DNA of 64,000 nt from Chamaecrista fasciculata. Lineage: Eukaryota; Streptophyta; Magnoliopsida; Fabales; Fabaceae. The stretch spans positions 74,303 through 138,302 of the forward strand of contig QANZ01018794.1 in the NCBI GenBank assembly GCA_003254925.1, read 5' to 3'. Positions 31,904 to 44,311 of this stretch are shown piece after piece (within the stretch, counting starts at the first letter, position 1; each line of letters opens with the position of its first letter). The position numbers were made by a program, and so were the translations under genes. The notes under the pieces are model-generated. The model had not been told where the DNA came from. It saw only the letters and a program-made list of their open reading frames with translations, and did no database searches.

Positions 31904-34900
31904 ATGGCTTCATTGGTTGCCTGTGGTAGTGCTCAAATGTCTCCTTCAGTTTCTGTCCAAGAAAAAGGAAGCAGGAATAAAAGAAAATTCAGGGCTGATT
32001 CACCTTTAGGGGAACTGAATAAGATTATTCCTTCACCTCAGAATGAATGCCTCAGTTATGAATTTTCTGCGGAGAAATTCGAAATAACCCCGGGTAATGG
32101 GCAAGCCACTGTCCGTGATCTATGCACTGTTAACCAAGATCATTCTGATGGCTTGAAGCTTGACCTTGGATTGTCTAGTCCTATTGGTTCATCTGAGGTT
32201 GGGTCTAGCCAACATAAGGATGAACTAGAGGCCGATGAATTCCACGATCCTGATTGGAGTGATCTCACAGAAGCTCAATTGGAAGAACTTGTCTTGAGCA
32301 ATTTGGACACCATTTTCAAGAGTGCAATAAAAAAAATTGTTGCTTGTGGCTACACTGAAGAAGTTGCAAAGAAGGCCATGTTAAGGTCTGGCATCTGTTA
32401 TGGATGTAAAGATACCGTCTCTAATATAGTTGATAATACTTTAGCATTTCTTAGAAACAGCCAAGAGATTGATTCGCAAGAGCACTATTTTGAGGATTTA
32501 CAGCAGCTTGAGAAGTATATCTTGGCTGAATTGGTTTGTGTTCTTCAAGAGGTTAGGCCATTTTTCAGTACTGGAGATGCAATGTGGTGTCTGTTAATTT
32601 GTGATATGAATGTGTCACATGCTTGTGCAATGGATGGTGACCCTCTAAGTAGTCTAGTTAGTGAATCTGCTGCGGATGGATCATCTTCTATACAAACTGA
32701 ATCACTACCAAAAACAGAAATTAAAGGTCCTGAATTGAGTCTTCCAAGCCCTTGTAAACCAATTCCATCAGTTTCTAAAAATTTTCAATCTGAGACACCA
32801 TTTGTGTCAGGGATTCATGGTGTGAACAATGTGAAGAATTCTCACATTCATGGTGGACTCTCAGATAAAGAGGCTGCTAATTCTGGTGATAAAGCATTCA
32901 CTTCTGCTGGAACATCTCAATCTCTCATGACAGAAGAAAAGTTCGGAAGTGTTAGAAAGGCCCATTCTGGTAGCACTAAAAGGGACTACATTCTTCGTCA
33001 GAAGTCATTCCATGTTGAAAAAAATGGTCGGACATATGGATCTAAAGGGTCATCAAGAGGAGGGAAGCTCAGTGGTTTAATGTTGGATAAGAAACTTAAA
33101 TCTGTGTCAGAATCTACTACAATAAACTTAAAGAATGCATCTTTAAAAACAAGTAAGGCAATGGGAGTTGATGTGGCTCAAGACAACCTTAATGCTAGTT
33201 TCTTGCCTGGACCATCTACCCCAACTGCATTTAGTTTGGGTTCTGCTGATAGCGCATCTGAATCACCGAAGACTTCATCGTCACTTCATCCGGCAAACAC
33301 TTTACCTGCTGTCAGTAGCACAACTGCACTATCAACTGCAGATACTGATCTTTCTCTTTCATTGTCTACAAAAAGTAAGTCTTCTATAGTGCCTGTTTAC
33401 TGCAATACTGAGGCACCTAATGATAGTTATGTGGGGATCCCATATGACAAATCCCAGGGACAATGGGTGCCCCGGGATAGAAAAGATGAGATGATTTCAA
33501 AGTTGGTTACTAGGGTTCGGGAGCGGCAAAATCAGCTCCAAGAATGGACAGAGTGGGCCAATCAGAAGGTTATGCAGGCTGCTCGCCGGCTCAGTAAGGA
33601 CAAAGCTGATCTTAAGACACTAAGGCAAGAAAAAGAGGAAGTTGATCGCCTTAAGAAAGAGAAACAGTCTCTGGAGGAAAACACCATGAAAAAGCTTTCT
33701 GAGATGGAAAATGCTTTGTGTAAAGCCAGTGGGCAGGTGGAGCGAGCTAATTCTGCTGTCCGGAAGCTTGAGGTGGAGAATGCTGCATTGAGGAGAGAAA
33801 TGGAGGCTGCAAAATTACGTGCTGCAGAGTCAGCAGCGAGCTGTCAAGAGGTCTCAAGGAGGGAAAAGAAGACCCAAATGAAGTTTCAGTCATGGGAGAA
33901 GCAGAAGTCACTGTTTCAGGAAGAGCTAATAGCTGAAAAGCGTAAATTAGCATGCCTACTGCATGAACTAGAGCAAGCTAGAGTGCAACAAGAGCAAGTA
34001 GAGGTAAGTTAGTATATGCTCTTCTTTTAGGTCTTATTTGATGCTTTGTTCCTATTGTAATTTCTTTTACATATTGCTTCTATCATGCAAATATCCACTT
34101 TATCTGTTTGACTGTTTTCCGTTCCCACGCATCACTTGAACTATTGTTTTCAGATAGAATGGGTGCATAGTACCCACATATTCAATACTTTGGTCAGTAA
34201 CCGGTCTCATATTAGGGACTTTCTTATTTTCCAGTTTGAAGGAATCTTTTTTGCTCAATTGGTATGCTTGACTATAACTAAAATAGAAACTAAAAGTACC
34301 CATCCCATTTCAAGTTGTTTATCTTTTGTGTGTTCAGTTCTCGAATGCTGTATGATGGTGTTCATGGAATATGCTAGTTTTAAAGTATTAATATTCATGT
34401 AATGATCTATGATAGCAAATCAACAGAGACAGACTGTCCAATAACTGCCTTTAAATTTTTGCTGTTCCCCCTGCCCATTGTTGTTCTTTGCTCTAAAGGT
34501 TCCATACATGAGAACCACATAAAACGCAAATATTGATATTCTGAAGGGAACCATAAGGGTGCAGTTTCAGTACACACACATGGATCATTTGTGAGATTTC
34601 ATGCATGCAAGCTCTATTCTATCTACTAATGCTAGATGAGGTTTGTTACTGGGTCTTTTCTCATTGTTAAAAGAATATATCACAGGCTAGATGGCAAGTG
34701 GAAGCCAAGGGAAAGGAAGAACTCCTCCTGCAAGTCAGTTCTCTGAGAAAAGAAAGAGAGCAAATTGATGCGTCGGCGAAATCTGAAGAGGATATGATCA
34801 AATTGAAAGCAGAAAAGAATCTGCAGCGGTACAGAGATGATATCCAGAAACTCGAAAAAGAAATTGCACAGCTGAGACTGAAAACCGATTCTTCAAAAAT

Positions 34901-35225
34901 TGCTGCACTGAGGAGAGGCATTAATGGAAGCTATGCCAGCAGATGTGTCGACATGAAAAACGGCACACCTCCTGAAAAACCCCAGACTTCCTTCATTTCA
35001 GAACTGGTCACAAACTTGAATGAATACTCTGCAGCCGGTGTGAAACGAGAACGGGAATGTGTGATGTGCCTATCGGAGGAGATGTCTGTCGTATTCCTTC
35101 CATGTGCTCATCAGGTTGTTTGCTCCTCATGCAATGAGCTCCACGTGAAACAGGGCATGAAGGATTGTCCTTCTTGCAGGAGCCCTATTCAGCGGCGTAT
35201 TTCAGTTCGTTATGCTCATACCTAA
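31904..35225 (+). CDS. RING-type E3 ubiquitin ligase, RF298/MIP1 family
   Basis: The coding sequence is 31904-34003 joined to 34686-35225 (phase-0 GT-AG intron of 682 bp), giving 879 aa. The upstream frame is open, but the ATG at 31904 follows a splice acceptor directly and fits the family start. A conserved UBA-like segment follows at about residues 110-190 (LTEAQLEELVLSNLDTIFKS), then a Ser-rich region and a long coiled coil from about residue 525 (RVRERQNQLQEWTEWANQK) to about 800. The C-terminal C3HC4 RING is intact: C825, C828, C840, H842, C846, C849, C861, C864. The RING binds an E2 and promotes ubiquitin transfer; the coiled coil should dimerise or bind partners. The family includes Arabidopsis RF298, RF4 and MND1-interacting protein 1. 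No lesion is visible. Confidence 0.92.
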
Positions 35226-36929
35226 AATCATTACTTGTGTGAGTTGAGTGTTCTAAATAATTTCTTGGGACTCCTTGCAATGAATAATGCATTCGTACCA
35301 TGCACCTCAAGAGTTCAGGTACATTAAGGTTGCTCTTAATGCCAAGTTGTTTTTTGCTTTTTCTCCATTGCTGTTTTTATATATTTTTTTAAAAAATTGT
35401 TCTCTTACAGCATACAGGAAGCAGCTATAAAATGTCAGTATAAATCTGATATGGTTTTGTATATTGTTGCTGTTGTTGTATGTGCACTCATACCATTTCT
35501 GAAAAGCATGTTTGGATTGAAGAAAATAGAAAGAAAACAATTGAGACTTTCCACTTGATATAAATGTAATAAAGGCTAAAATGCAGAAAACTTCTCAGAA
35601 TTTTAGTCATTGTGCAAAAAATTTCTTAAACTTTGAAAAGTAATAAAAGACTCCCAATTACTAAGTGGATTTGGAAATTAAACTGTCATCCTCGTTTTAG
35701 AGCTTTCATTTGGATGATTTGGCACGATGCAATTTCTGGCACAATGCAATATAAATGAAAACATCTCTAAAGATCAATATAAAATGCAAATGCTTTTTTT
35801 TTTGTTAAGATTTTCATTTAAAAAAATGATCTTTTTATAAATAATTTTGTAATTATTGTTACATTTTATATTGATCTAAAATTAAAATGAATTATTGTTG
35901 TAATTAATAGCAATAAAAAGAAAACTAAATTTCTTGGTTTTTTCCAATGAAAATCTTAGCAAAAAGGTTATTTGTACAATATCAAAAGTTCATGGGATCT
36001 TTTATAACTTACTAAAATTTACGAAATTGTATGAAGTTTAGGGAGTTTCATTCAATTGAGCCTATAATAAATCTAACGTTTTGTTCTTTCCTCATATCTT
36101 CTGTTATCTTCAATCCAAAGCCATTTGTTGCCCAAGCTCAACAACTTGTAATTCAGTTCATAAAAACACACTCTGGAATTTTTTCTAAAAAATTTTATAG
36201 TAAGTTTTCAATTTTTCATGGTGTCTATCATACTAAGCATCAATTTGACTATGAAAGTGGCAATTGAGAGATTTGAATTTAATGGCTGCATAAAAATTAA
36301 CAAGTAATATTATATTGATGAAAGGTTTTATTCCTACACAGCTACTCTGCTAATTTGGAACAATTTGAATTCACATAAAGGATTAAAAAATTGAAGGGAC
36401 ATGAACAAGGGGAGAATAGATTAATGATTATTTTTGTAATGCTTAATTAGCTCAACAGAGTTTGTAAGATTTTGAGAAAAACTAAGTTTTAGTACTCAAC
36501 AGATAAGTAAGATGACTTGTAACTTAGTTATTTAAATATTATTACCATCAATTTTATCTTTCAAATTTGAGATTTCTTGCAATGTCGCTTTTATACTAAA
36601 GTTTATCTATAATTAAGATTATATTAACTTAAGAATTTATTTATATAAAAATTTGAGTATAAAAGTGATATTATATTAATATAATCATTAATATTAAAAG
36701 AAATTTAAATATAAAGATAACATTAAAAGGAATATTATTTAAGAGGCACTAACTTAATATTTTATTTATCGATGACTTTTTTTTTTAAGATTTTAGAGAC
36801 TAAAAGCCCAATTTGCCACTTCTTGTGATCATTTTCTTGGAGTAAGATAAACATGACTTTTTTGGGTCTAAAGTAATGACAGAACATGACTAGCTCAACC
36901 CAACTAGAATAGAAATAGAAAAAAGAGGA
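35226..36929. other. 3' UTR and AT-rich intergenic DNA
   Basis: The ligase 3' UTR probably occupies the first few hundred bases, with AATAA-like signals near 35280 and 35570. A loose inverted-repeat block lies at about 35570-36020 (TTCTTAAACTTT against AAAGTTCATGGGATC). Nothing else is recognisable. Confidence 0.5.
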
Positions 36930-36932
36930 AAC

Positions 36933-37460
36933 CTACTATTTGACCCCTCCTTTTTTACTAAGTCAACGATTTGGTCCCTCATTTATTGTAATGGACTACT
37001 CAGTCTCTCATTTATCATAATTATCAACTATTTAGTCCCTCATTTATCATAATTGTCAACTATTTAGTCCCTCATTTATCATAATCGTCAACTATCAAAC
37101 GTTAAATGCCTACATGACGTCTTTAAATGCTACTTTGGCATCCTAATCACCTAAACCAACCGAACCGGATCAATAAACACAATTGAACTGGCCTAAAATT
37201 GAGTTAAACTCAAATATTTTGTATTATACGTGAAGCTCCCATAAGGCGTAAATTATTGAATTATTCCTAAATCTCAAAGCCTAGGTGGTCCCAAATAGTT
37301 AAATATGTGACATTTAACGTGTTACATGTACACTTAATGGCCAAGTTATCAGTGTTGGTAACGGATAGGCTATAGGAACTAACGAGTTGACATTTCTAAT
37401 TTTTGAGGGACCAAATAGTGTATTTCAAAAATGCAGGGACAAAATAGTAGGTTTCCTCTT
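36933..37460. mobile_element. Fold-back MITE with tandem-repeat arm
   Basis: The ends GAGGAAACCTACTATTT and its inverse (AAATAGTAGGTTTCCTC) define a roughly 527-bp element. The left arm contains about three copies of a 30-bp unit with TTAGTCCCTCATTTATCATAA. I found no 9-bp duplication. Confidence 0.65.
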
Positions 37461-38224
37461 ATTCTTTTTCTTATGATAAATGAAGGAAATATTTTTTATT
37501 CGACCTTTGTTTCTTATGATAAATGAAGGAAATATTCTTTAGCACCTCAAACATTGAGTCTTGAATAGTAGGTTTCATCAAATTCGAAACAGTTTAGGTT
37601 TTCTTTTGGTTTCTTTTGTTTCAATAGTTTAGGTTTTGTTTACCAGTTTTGTAATCCCACTTGACTCGAATGAAAATAGTCTTGATTTACACTATTAAAA
37701 TGGATCAACAATAGATACTCATGCTTCATAATTAAAAAGAATAAACATCCATCCAAATTAAACCTATGGCTTGATTTGTTTTTTATTTTAAAATGTCAAA
37801 ACCTCATTTTGATCATTAAAGTATGAGATGATTGAGATCAGATTATTTTGGTCATAAAAATATTTTTTATTCTATTTTGACCCTCAAATCTTAACATTTG
37901 TTTTGTTTTAGCCTCTAAAATATGATTTTGGTTGGTTTTTACAGTTATGTAGGACAATTGAGAAGAATATCTTATATGTGTCATAATAAATAAGTTGATA
38001 AAGAAAAAAATCTTCATTCTTAGTTACAATTTAAAAATAAATTTGTGGTTGATTTTTCTTTTAATGAGTGAAACTTTTTATTTCTTTATTTGCTAAATCA
38101 CTTATTATAACACATATGAGAGAGAAATAATCAATCTCAAAAAAATTGAAAAATTGGATCTATTTAAATTAGAAATAACACCATAGGAAAAGGAAAAACT
38201 TAGATAAAGTTCTTTATATATTTT
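37461..38224. other. AT-rich spacer
   Basis: A short duplication of CTTATGATAAATGAAGGAAA occurs at about 37470-37535. I see no gene. Confidence 0.5.
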
Positions 38225-38320
38225 TTTTTTGGTAAACCAAAGGGCTTTACAGCCAAAACAAAAGCAACAAAAAAACTACACTCCCCTGGGCAACGCCGTG
38301 CCCATGCGATCCTATATTTA
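38225..38320 (-). mobile_element. LINE-like 3' tail, minus strand
   Basis: On the minus strand the piece reads GCCCAGGGGAGTGTAG, then a T-rich tract, GGCTGTAAAGCCC and an A-run. This is the typical look of the 3' end of plant L1 elements. Only about 100 bp remain. Confidence 0.4.
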
Positions 38321-38960
38321 CTATAAAGTTTCTCCAATCAGAAGTTTAATTTACATTCTCTCTATTTCTATGATATATTGATCATGCAAAAAGGCATGTT
38401 TAATGTTCTCTATTTATCATGACCGGTCATGCATAAAATTTTTTACACATGTCAAATGTTTATTGGACAACCTTCTAACAAAGATATAAGGAATTTTACC
38501 TAAGTTTTGTCTCCATAGGATTTTACATTTTGGCGACCAACATGAAACAAAAATAGTTTTATGACCAAAATAAAATTGACCCCATAATTTAAGAACCAAA
38601 ATAACTATTTCAGGGGGCAAAAAAAATTCACAAAACCAAACCAACATTCTAGAGTTTTAAACGATGCATATAAATTCTTTGGCCAAAAAGAAAAAAAAAA
38701 AGAGAGAGAGAACCATATGCATATGCTCACTTTCCATCCTGCACAACAAACTTCTTAATTAATTCCTTCGACAACTTAATTTTAAATCATTTTAAATATA
38801 TATAAAAATAAATCTACATCGATCATCCGTGAATGATGAAACCAAACCAAATATAGCAGGAAGAATACCACATACATATCATTCATACACATACACACAT
38901 AAATATACAACGATCTAGAGAGAGAAATTAATTAAGGGACTAAATGTCTCATAACTTTTA
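38321..38960. other. AT-rich spacer
   Basis: No gene or RNA is visible. Short GACCAAAATAA motifs near 38540-38600 hint at a worn MITE arm. Confidence 0.45.
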
Positions 38961-38964
38961 CAGA

Positions 38965-39208
38965 AGTCTCATAACTTTAGCAAAAATCTCAATTTGGTCT
39001 GTAATTTTTGTCTCATAACTTTTAAAAACGTCTCACCGTTGATCACGTCTCAAGCTGATTTTCATTCATTATCTATCGTTAAATCCACTTCACTTATATT
39101 TGTTACATCATCATTCAACTCAGTGTGAGATCATCTTTAACGACAAAAAATGAATGGAAATCAGCTTGAGATCAACGGTAGGACGTTTCCGACAAAAATT
39201 ATAAAACT
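38965..39208. mobile_element. Fold-back MITE remnant
   Basis: The arms at about 39033-39070 and 39149-39180 share CAAGCTGATTT/AAATCAGCTTG and ACCGTTGATC/GATCAACGGT. Outer parts (AATTTTTGTCTCATAA, inverse near 39190) extend the pairing. The total is about 245 bp. Confidence 0.6.
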
Positions 39209-39550
39209 TAGGCTCCGTTTGGTACCCTTTTGGGTATGTAAAGGAAAGGGTTTTACAAGGGAAAAATTGTGAGGGAAAGGAAAAGTAGTTGAGGGAATGT
39301 AAAGTAGGTAAAGATTGAAAGTGTTTGGTATAAAAAGGTAGGGGAGGGAAAGTAAAATAGATATAGAAAAAAATGACAAAAATGCCCTTCCCACAACCAC
39401 CACAAGACTGCCGCCGCCGCCACCCATCACCGCCGTCCACGGTGGCCGGCGCCGCCGTCCACGGCGGTCCACGGTGGTCTGNGAGTTGCCGGCGCCGCCG
39501 TCGCCGGAGGAGGAGGAGGATAATAACGACGGCGAAGATTTTGATGAGGT
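39209..39550 (+). mobile_element. Left end of a PIF/Harbinger-like element
   Basis: TTA followed by GGCTCCGTTTGGTACCC is a typical Harbinger/Tourist terminus next to its 3-bp target. The following GGAAAGG-rich subterminal DNA and a GC-rich CCGCCGCC block (about 39405-39530, with an N at 39482) belong to it. I could not find the matching right end. Confidence 0.45.
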
Positions 39551-39892
39551 TTTTCCACTCATTTTGGTTTGGTGTGTCACAAAATTATATATACTTATTA
39601 TTGTCAATATTGATGATTCTGAATTTCTGATCGATTAATCTTTTTGGTAGCTCTAGTGCTGTATATATATATATATATAGGTTGAGGAAGGAATGTATAT
39701 ATATATGGATGACGATTCACGAGGTTGGTTTTCTGGTTTGGATTTTTTGTAACTGTGTGATATGGTGGATTCGTTTTATAGAGTGATGATGAGTGCATGT
39801 ATGTATATATGGCGTGAGTGTGAGAGGAGAGAGATAGAATCTAGAAGGCAGTTTGCTTCTACGCAAAACAGGAGAGGGAGAGATTTGGATTG

Positions 39893-40110
39893 GTTTTTTT
39901 TTTTTGGCCAACTCAGATTTTTTGGTTTCCAAAAGTATCCCCAGCTCGAAGGGCTAAGGACCAATCCTCCGCGAATCTGAGCTCCATTTAAGGGTTTGTC
40001 GTTGGTCAATTGGTTACTGCATACACAAGGCAGGGATCGAACACTGACACTTGCTTAAGCGACCTAGTGAGCTAACCACTAGACCAACCAAGCTTGGTTA
40101 TCGGCTAACT
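39893..40110 (-). mobile_element. SINE family C with 13-bp duplication
   Basis: On the minus strand the tRNA-like head has TGGTCTAGTGGTTAGCTC (box A) and GTGTTCGATCCC (box B). The unit ends in an A-run (T-run at about 39894-39905). A perfect 13-bp duplication GAGATTTGGATTG flanks it (39880-39892, 40111-40123). A second copy lies at 58234-58412. Confidence 0.88.
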
Positions 40111-40267
40111 GAGATTTGGATTGCTATAAAGTTGGTTTATGATAAAATATTAAAATTCATAAAATTTTGATAAAAATAAATAAATAATGTCTATGTCCCA
40201 TATTTTTGTATTCTTATTAATATTTATTTTTTATTTTTTGTTATGATTCACGTCCAGTACTTGTCTT

Positions 40268-40803
40268 TTTTTTTTCGGTTAAACTATGAATTTTTCCCGC
40301 TTATCTGTATAATGGTCTAGGCGAAGACTAATCCTATTCGAGCCTCAGAGACGATGAAAACGGATCCACTATCGTGCATATTGAAATTTGGTGAAGATAT
40401 AAAAATTGAAGCGCCGGAGGGAGAAAGAAAAATGTGAGTAACGTGTCATCATCATATGCATCTAGATTAATTCAAACGGCCATAGTTATTCATTACAGGG
40501 AACTACAGGATAGAGGGGATCCGTTCTCTAAAGACGATACAATTAGAGTCCAATTTGGATCCTTTATAATGCACTATAGATGAAGTGCAAAGAGGAAAAT
40601 GAACAAGTAAAGAGAGAAAGTCCACTGTACTGACACTTTCTCTCTCTAACATATTCCTGTCTCTCTCAGCATTACACCCCTAAAGTACTATAGAGGATCC
40701 AAATTAGATCAGAGCCCTCCCAACGATGTCAACTCTAGGGATCAAACCCGGGTCCTCTCCTTAGAGTGTAACTCGTCAAACCACTATACCAAACATTTGT
40801 TGG
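40268..40803 (-). mobile_element. SINE family A split by inserted DNA
   Basis: On the minus strand the 5' half (about 40803-40720) has TATAGTGGTTTGAC and GGGTTTGATCCC, pol III boxes A and B. The 3' half (about 40375-40268) has CTCGAATAGGATTAGTCTTC and an A-run. About 350 bp of foreign DNA, including the MITE at 40541-40712, separates the halves. TACTTGT lies just outside both ends, possibly the target duplication. Confidence 0.65.
40541..40712. mobile_element. MITE family D, copy 1
   Basis: The ends (AATTTGGATCCT..TATA and TATAGAGGATCCAAATT) are inverted. The body (TGAAGTGCAAAGAGG, AACAAGTAAAGAGAGAAAGT, GACACTTTCTCTCTCT) matches the inverse of 62007-62140 in the kinase intron. It lies inside the DNA that splits the family A SINE. 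Confidence 0.75.
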
Positions 40804-40814
40804 TCTATACTTGT

Positions 40815-42170
40815 TTATTATTATTATTATTATTTTTGGCCAATATACTTGTTTAGTTCTTTATTATGAGAAAATATTAAATAGCTACCTTCATAATATT
40901 TTAAACCTGAAGTTTTACTTAAACATAAGTTATTTACAGCTTAGACTCACTTCTGGTTAGTTTTTATTAAAATTTTATAAAATTTGTTTTAAACTAATAA
41001 CTCCAATGAATTTAACTTAGAGAAAGAGGGTGTGTGAAACATAGTTTAAAAAATCAAACCATTGGTTCTTTTGCTCCAAAATAATAATAAAATTGCTCAT
41101 ACAAAAGAAGCATCTAAGAACTGACAAAATAAGATAAACTGGCTGATTTATGAGTTGAACCAATTCATTTTTTTCAGGTCTTTCTAAATCAAAGTAATAT
41201 TATTTTAAGAGATTTTTTTTTCTTATTAAGTTTGCACTCAGAATAGTACCTTACTTTTTAGATCTTAATTTAAAATTTGATATTTTATCTTCTCATTTTC
41301 ATTTTCTCACTTAATTAAGCTTAAATATAATAAGGTTATTGTACATTTTAAATATTTGTTAGTTTATTTTTTATTATATTAAATTAATATATTATTTTTA
41401 ATTTATAATTAATTGTTCCCTGCCTAACCTTAATTAGTTGAATCCCAACTAAAATATTACATCTTGAACCGATACTTCGATCAATTTAATAATTATTTGA
41501 TTTTCTAAAAGCTTGATGTAAAATGTGTATTGTCAACTTACTTTGTTATGGGAAGGTTCAAGTTTTTCTAACACTCCTTATCTTAAAATCTAACTTTCTA
41601 ATTCATATTCATATATATATACTAGGGGCTTTGTGTATCTTAACGGGCACGCAAATATGTATGTAAAATAAATAAGGGATTAAATTGTTAACTTAGTAAA
41701 GAAAGAGAGACCAAATAATAAATTTTCTCTTATTTTTAATTTCATAGACTATAATTTTAAACATGGACGACCAGAAAGGAGTGGAGCCATATAATATTAG
41801 ATATATAAAAGTAAAACTAAGAACGAAAGAGATAAAACCATAAGTGTTTAAGAGCTTTGATTCTCAATAACAAAATTTGTGTGAATTATCTTTCTTTTTC
41901 TTTTATGATTAGTTATATGAAAAAATATTTTCAATACTTTTCTTTTATTACAATTAACTATATGCAAAATTATTGCTATTTATTTATTAATAATTTTTAA
42001 AAACATATATATAAATTTATTCATTATGACAAATGAGATTTGAGGGATATATGGAAACTGTTGCTTTGGCTTTTGCTTTTGCTTTCAGAAACGACGACGT
42101 CTCACCAGTCACCGCACTTCCATTGTAATACATTACAAGCTTTCTTATTCATCTCCCTTCAAATTATTGC
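40815..42170. other. AT-rich intergenic stretch
   Basis: No coding frame, RNA gene or clear repeat arm is visible. Confidence 0.5.

Positions 42171-42171
<1 letters not shown>

Positions 42172-42207
<36 letters not shown>
42172..42207. repeat. (AT)n microsatellite
   Basis: A long uninterrupted AT dinucleotide run. Similar runs occur near 9665, 11899, 45688, 46962 and 62667. Confidence 0.9.
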
Positions 42208-42211
<4 letters not shown>

Positions 42212-42555
42212 TTTAGTCTTTGAAGCAACAATATACCAGATATGGATGTTTGTTCATTTAATTAATTATTTATTGTTGTAGTTACTGATGCTTGTGGATC
42301 TAATTATATTAGAAAGATGAAGAGAGATATAGATTAGAAAAAAAGTAAAGATTTACGTGATATTTCTAGTAACATTGTTATAACAATTTTTGTGATAAAC
42401 AAGTTTTTCTTGGTAACATTAAAAGTTCAGATAAGTTGAATCTTAAAAGCTCTAAAATCAAAATATATCTCTAAATTCAATGAAAACTTGTAAATTGCTA
42501 ATATTGAATGAATAGCCCACGAAATTAATGAAAGAAAGGGGATGAATTGTATATA
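42208..42555. other. AT-rich stretch
   Basis: Nothing recognisable. Confidence 0.5.
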
Positions 42556-42559
42556 AATA

Positions 42560-42900
42560 TTTAGTAGGTTACTTATAAGTTTTTATTAATCGTTACAACC
42601 ATATCTTGTCATAGACAAGTTATACTATAAATAGGTTACTTATAGTTTTTAGTCATTATAACCATATCTCGTTATAGACAGGTTATACTATAAATTATAT
42701 ACAGTCCGTGATAAACAGGTTACATCATGCACAATCACCTTATTAGTATTGAGTAGTCCTAAAAACTAATGAGATAAAGGAGATCAATGAACTATGTATA
42801 CTAAGTAGGTTACTTGTAATCTCATAATAAATATTGATCGGTTACATTGTTATAATTGTCTCTCGTAGTAGACAAGTTATACTATATATGGATGGTTGCA
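42560..42900 (+). repeat. Imperfect tandem repeats of about 65 bp
   Basis: The phrases GTAGGTTACTTATAAG, CATATCTTGTCATAGACAAG and GTTATACTATAA recur about three to four times with drift. The function is unknown. Confidence 0.6.
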
Positions 42901-44311
42901 TCGATATGATTGAAGAATAGGTGTGACTTAAATTATTGAAAAAAGATACTTATATGAATTTCTTAGAGATTTCAACTTAAATTGTTTGGGAAGATGTGCC
43001 TCTTTAAATTGTTTGAAAAAAAAAATCAAAATACTCATATTCAATAAAGACTCGCAAATTTTTCTTTGCGAATTTAGGTATAGTGGTACCCAAGTTGTAC
43101 TCTACCTGTAATATTAAATAATTATTTATATATATAAATATAATAATTTAAAATTTATGTATATGTTGAAAAAATATTAAATTGTAAAGATAAAATTTTA
43201 AATAATTCACATATATATTGAAGTATTTTAATACTATATATAAATTTATGATTTATTTGTAGTATTAATAAAAATACAAAAATATTGATGAAAATAATTT
43301 TTAATAAAAAATAATTTATTTTAAACTTTTTCTAAGTCCGAATTTAGGTATGAAGATTATTAGACTATTCGATGAGTCTAAAGACGAGGATTAATTTTAA
43401 TATCCACTTATGTTTGGGTCCAAATCCAGAGATCATAGTACTGCACCCATACAATCATACTTTACCCATAATCATCCCTGGACATTTATATTTTATATTG
43501 ATTATATTTATAATCTTGATTAATCTAAGATTTTGGTGATCATATGATTAATCTAAGATTTGAATGGGCTAATAATAATTATGATTAGTCGAATAAATTA
43601 AAAATTGTCGGCCGATGGATATAAAGGGTTTTTGTGAAGTTGTGATAATAATTATTGAGTGTTTGATCATCTTTAAATTAAGAACAACAAACAAATATTC
43701 GTGATGTTCTTATGACTCTTTAAGACATATTGTCTAAAAGTTAGTTAATTAAGTTGAAATCATGAAAACCATTTATTAATTAATTGTTATATTATGCTTT
43801 CTTTCTTTTTTTTTTTTTGCCATAGTTATTATATTATGCTTTCACTTCTGAAGTATTTGCTTCAATATGAGACGTGTAAGATATCCCAAAATGATGATAA
43901 TAATGTAGAAAGTCTAATTAATCGCTTATAAGTATCTTCCATTTCTTCTTAAATGCAATTATATATGTAATCTATAACAGTCCCCAATCAGCAATATTCA
44001 ATCTATATAAGTATTAATCTTCCATGTTTGAATTAGTTTGGTAAGTGCAAGTAATGCCAAATGAAAGTTGACCAATATATCTCATAAATGTGATAAAATA
44101 ATTATATTACTAAGAAATTATAAGTATGAGATCAGCTGCCTGAGTTTTTGGGACAAATTATGTTTAAGGTAAAATCCACCAATTAAGAGGTTAGATCTTT
44201 CTTTGGGTCAATGAGACTATACACCTCAACAAGTTGAATATGTAATTATCCAAAATATAATAACTCTTCCAATCTGGTACATGATCGCTACATGATTATA
44301 TTAAGAAAGAT
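42901..44311. other. AT-rich intergenic stretch
   Basis: I see no gene. GAATTTAGGTAT occurs at about 43077 and 43338, possibly parts of a worn DNA transposon. Confidence 0.45.

Noticed and set aside
33168..33953. Smaller frames within the RF298-like exon
   Set aside because: They lie in other frames of a well-supported coding exon.
39120..39630. GC-rich frames of about 85-148 codons around 39.4 kb
   Set aside because: They cross an N and a low-complexity CCG tract, and both strands are open. They lie inside a transposon end.
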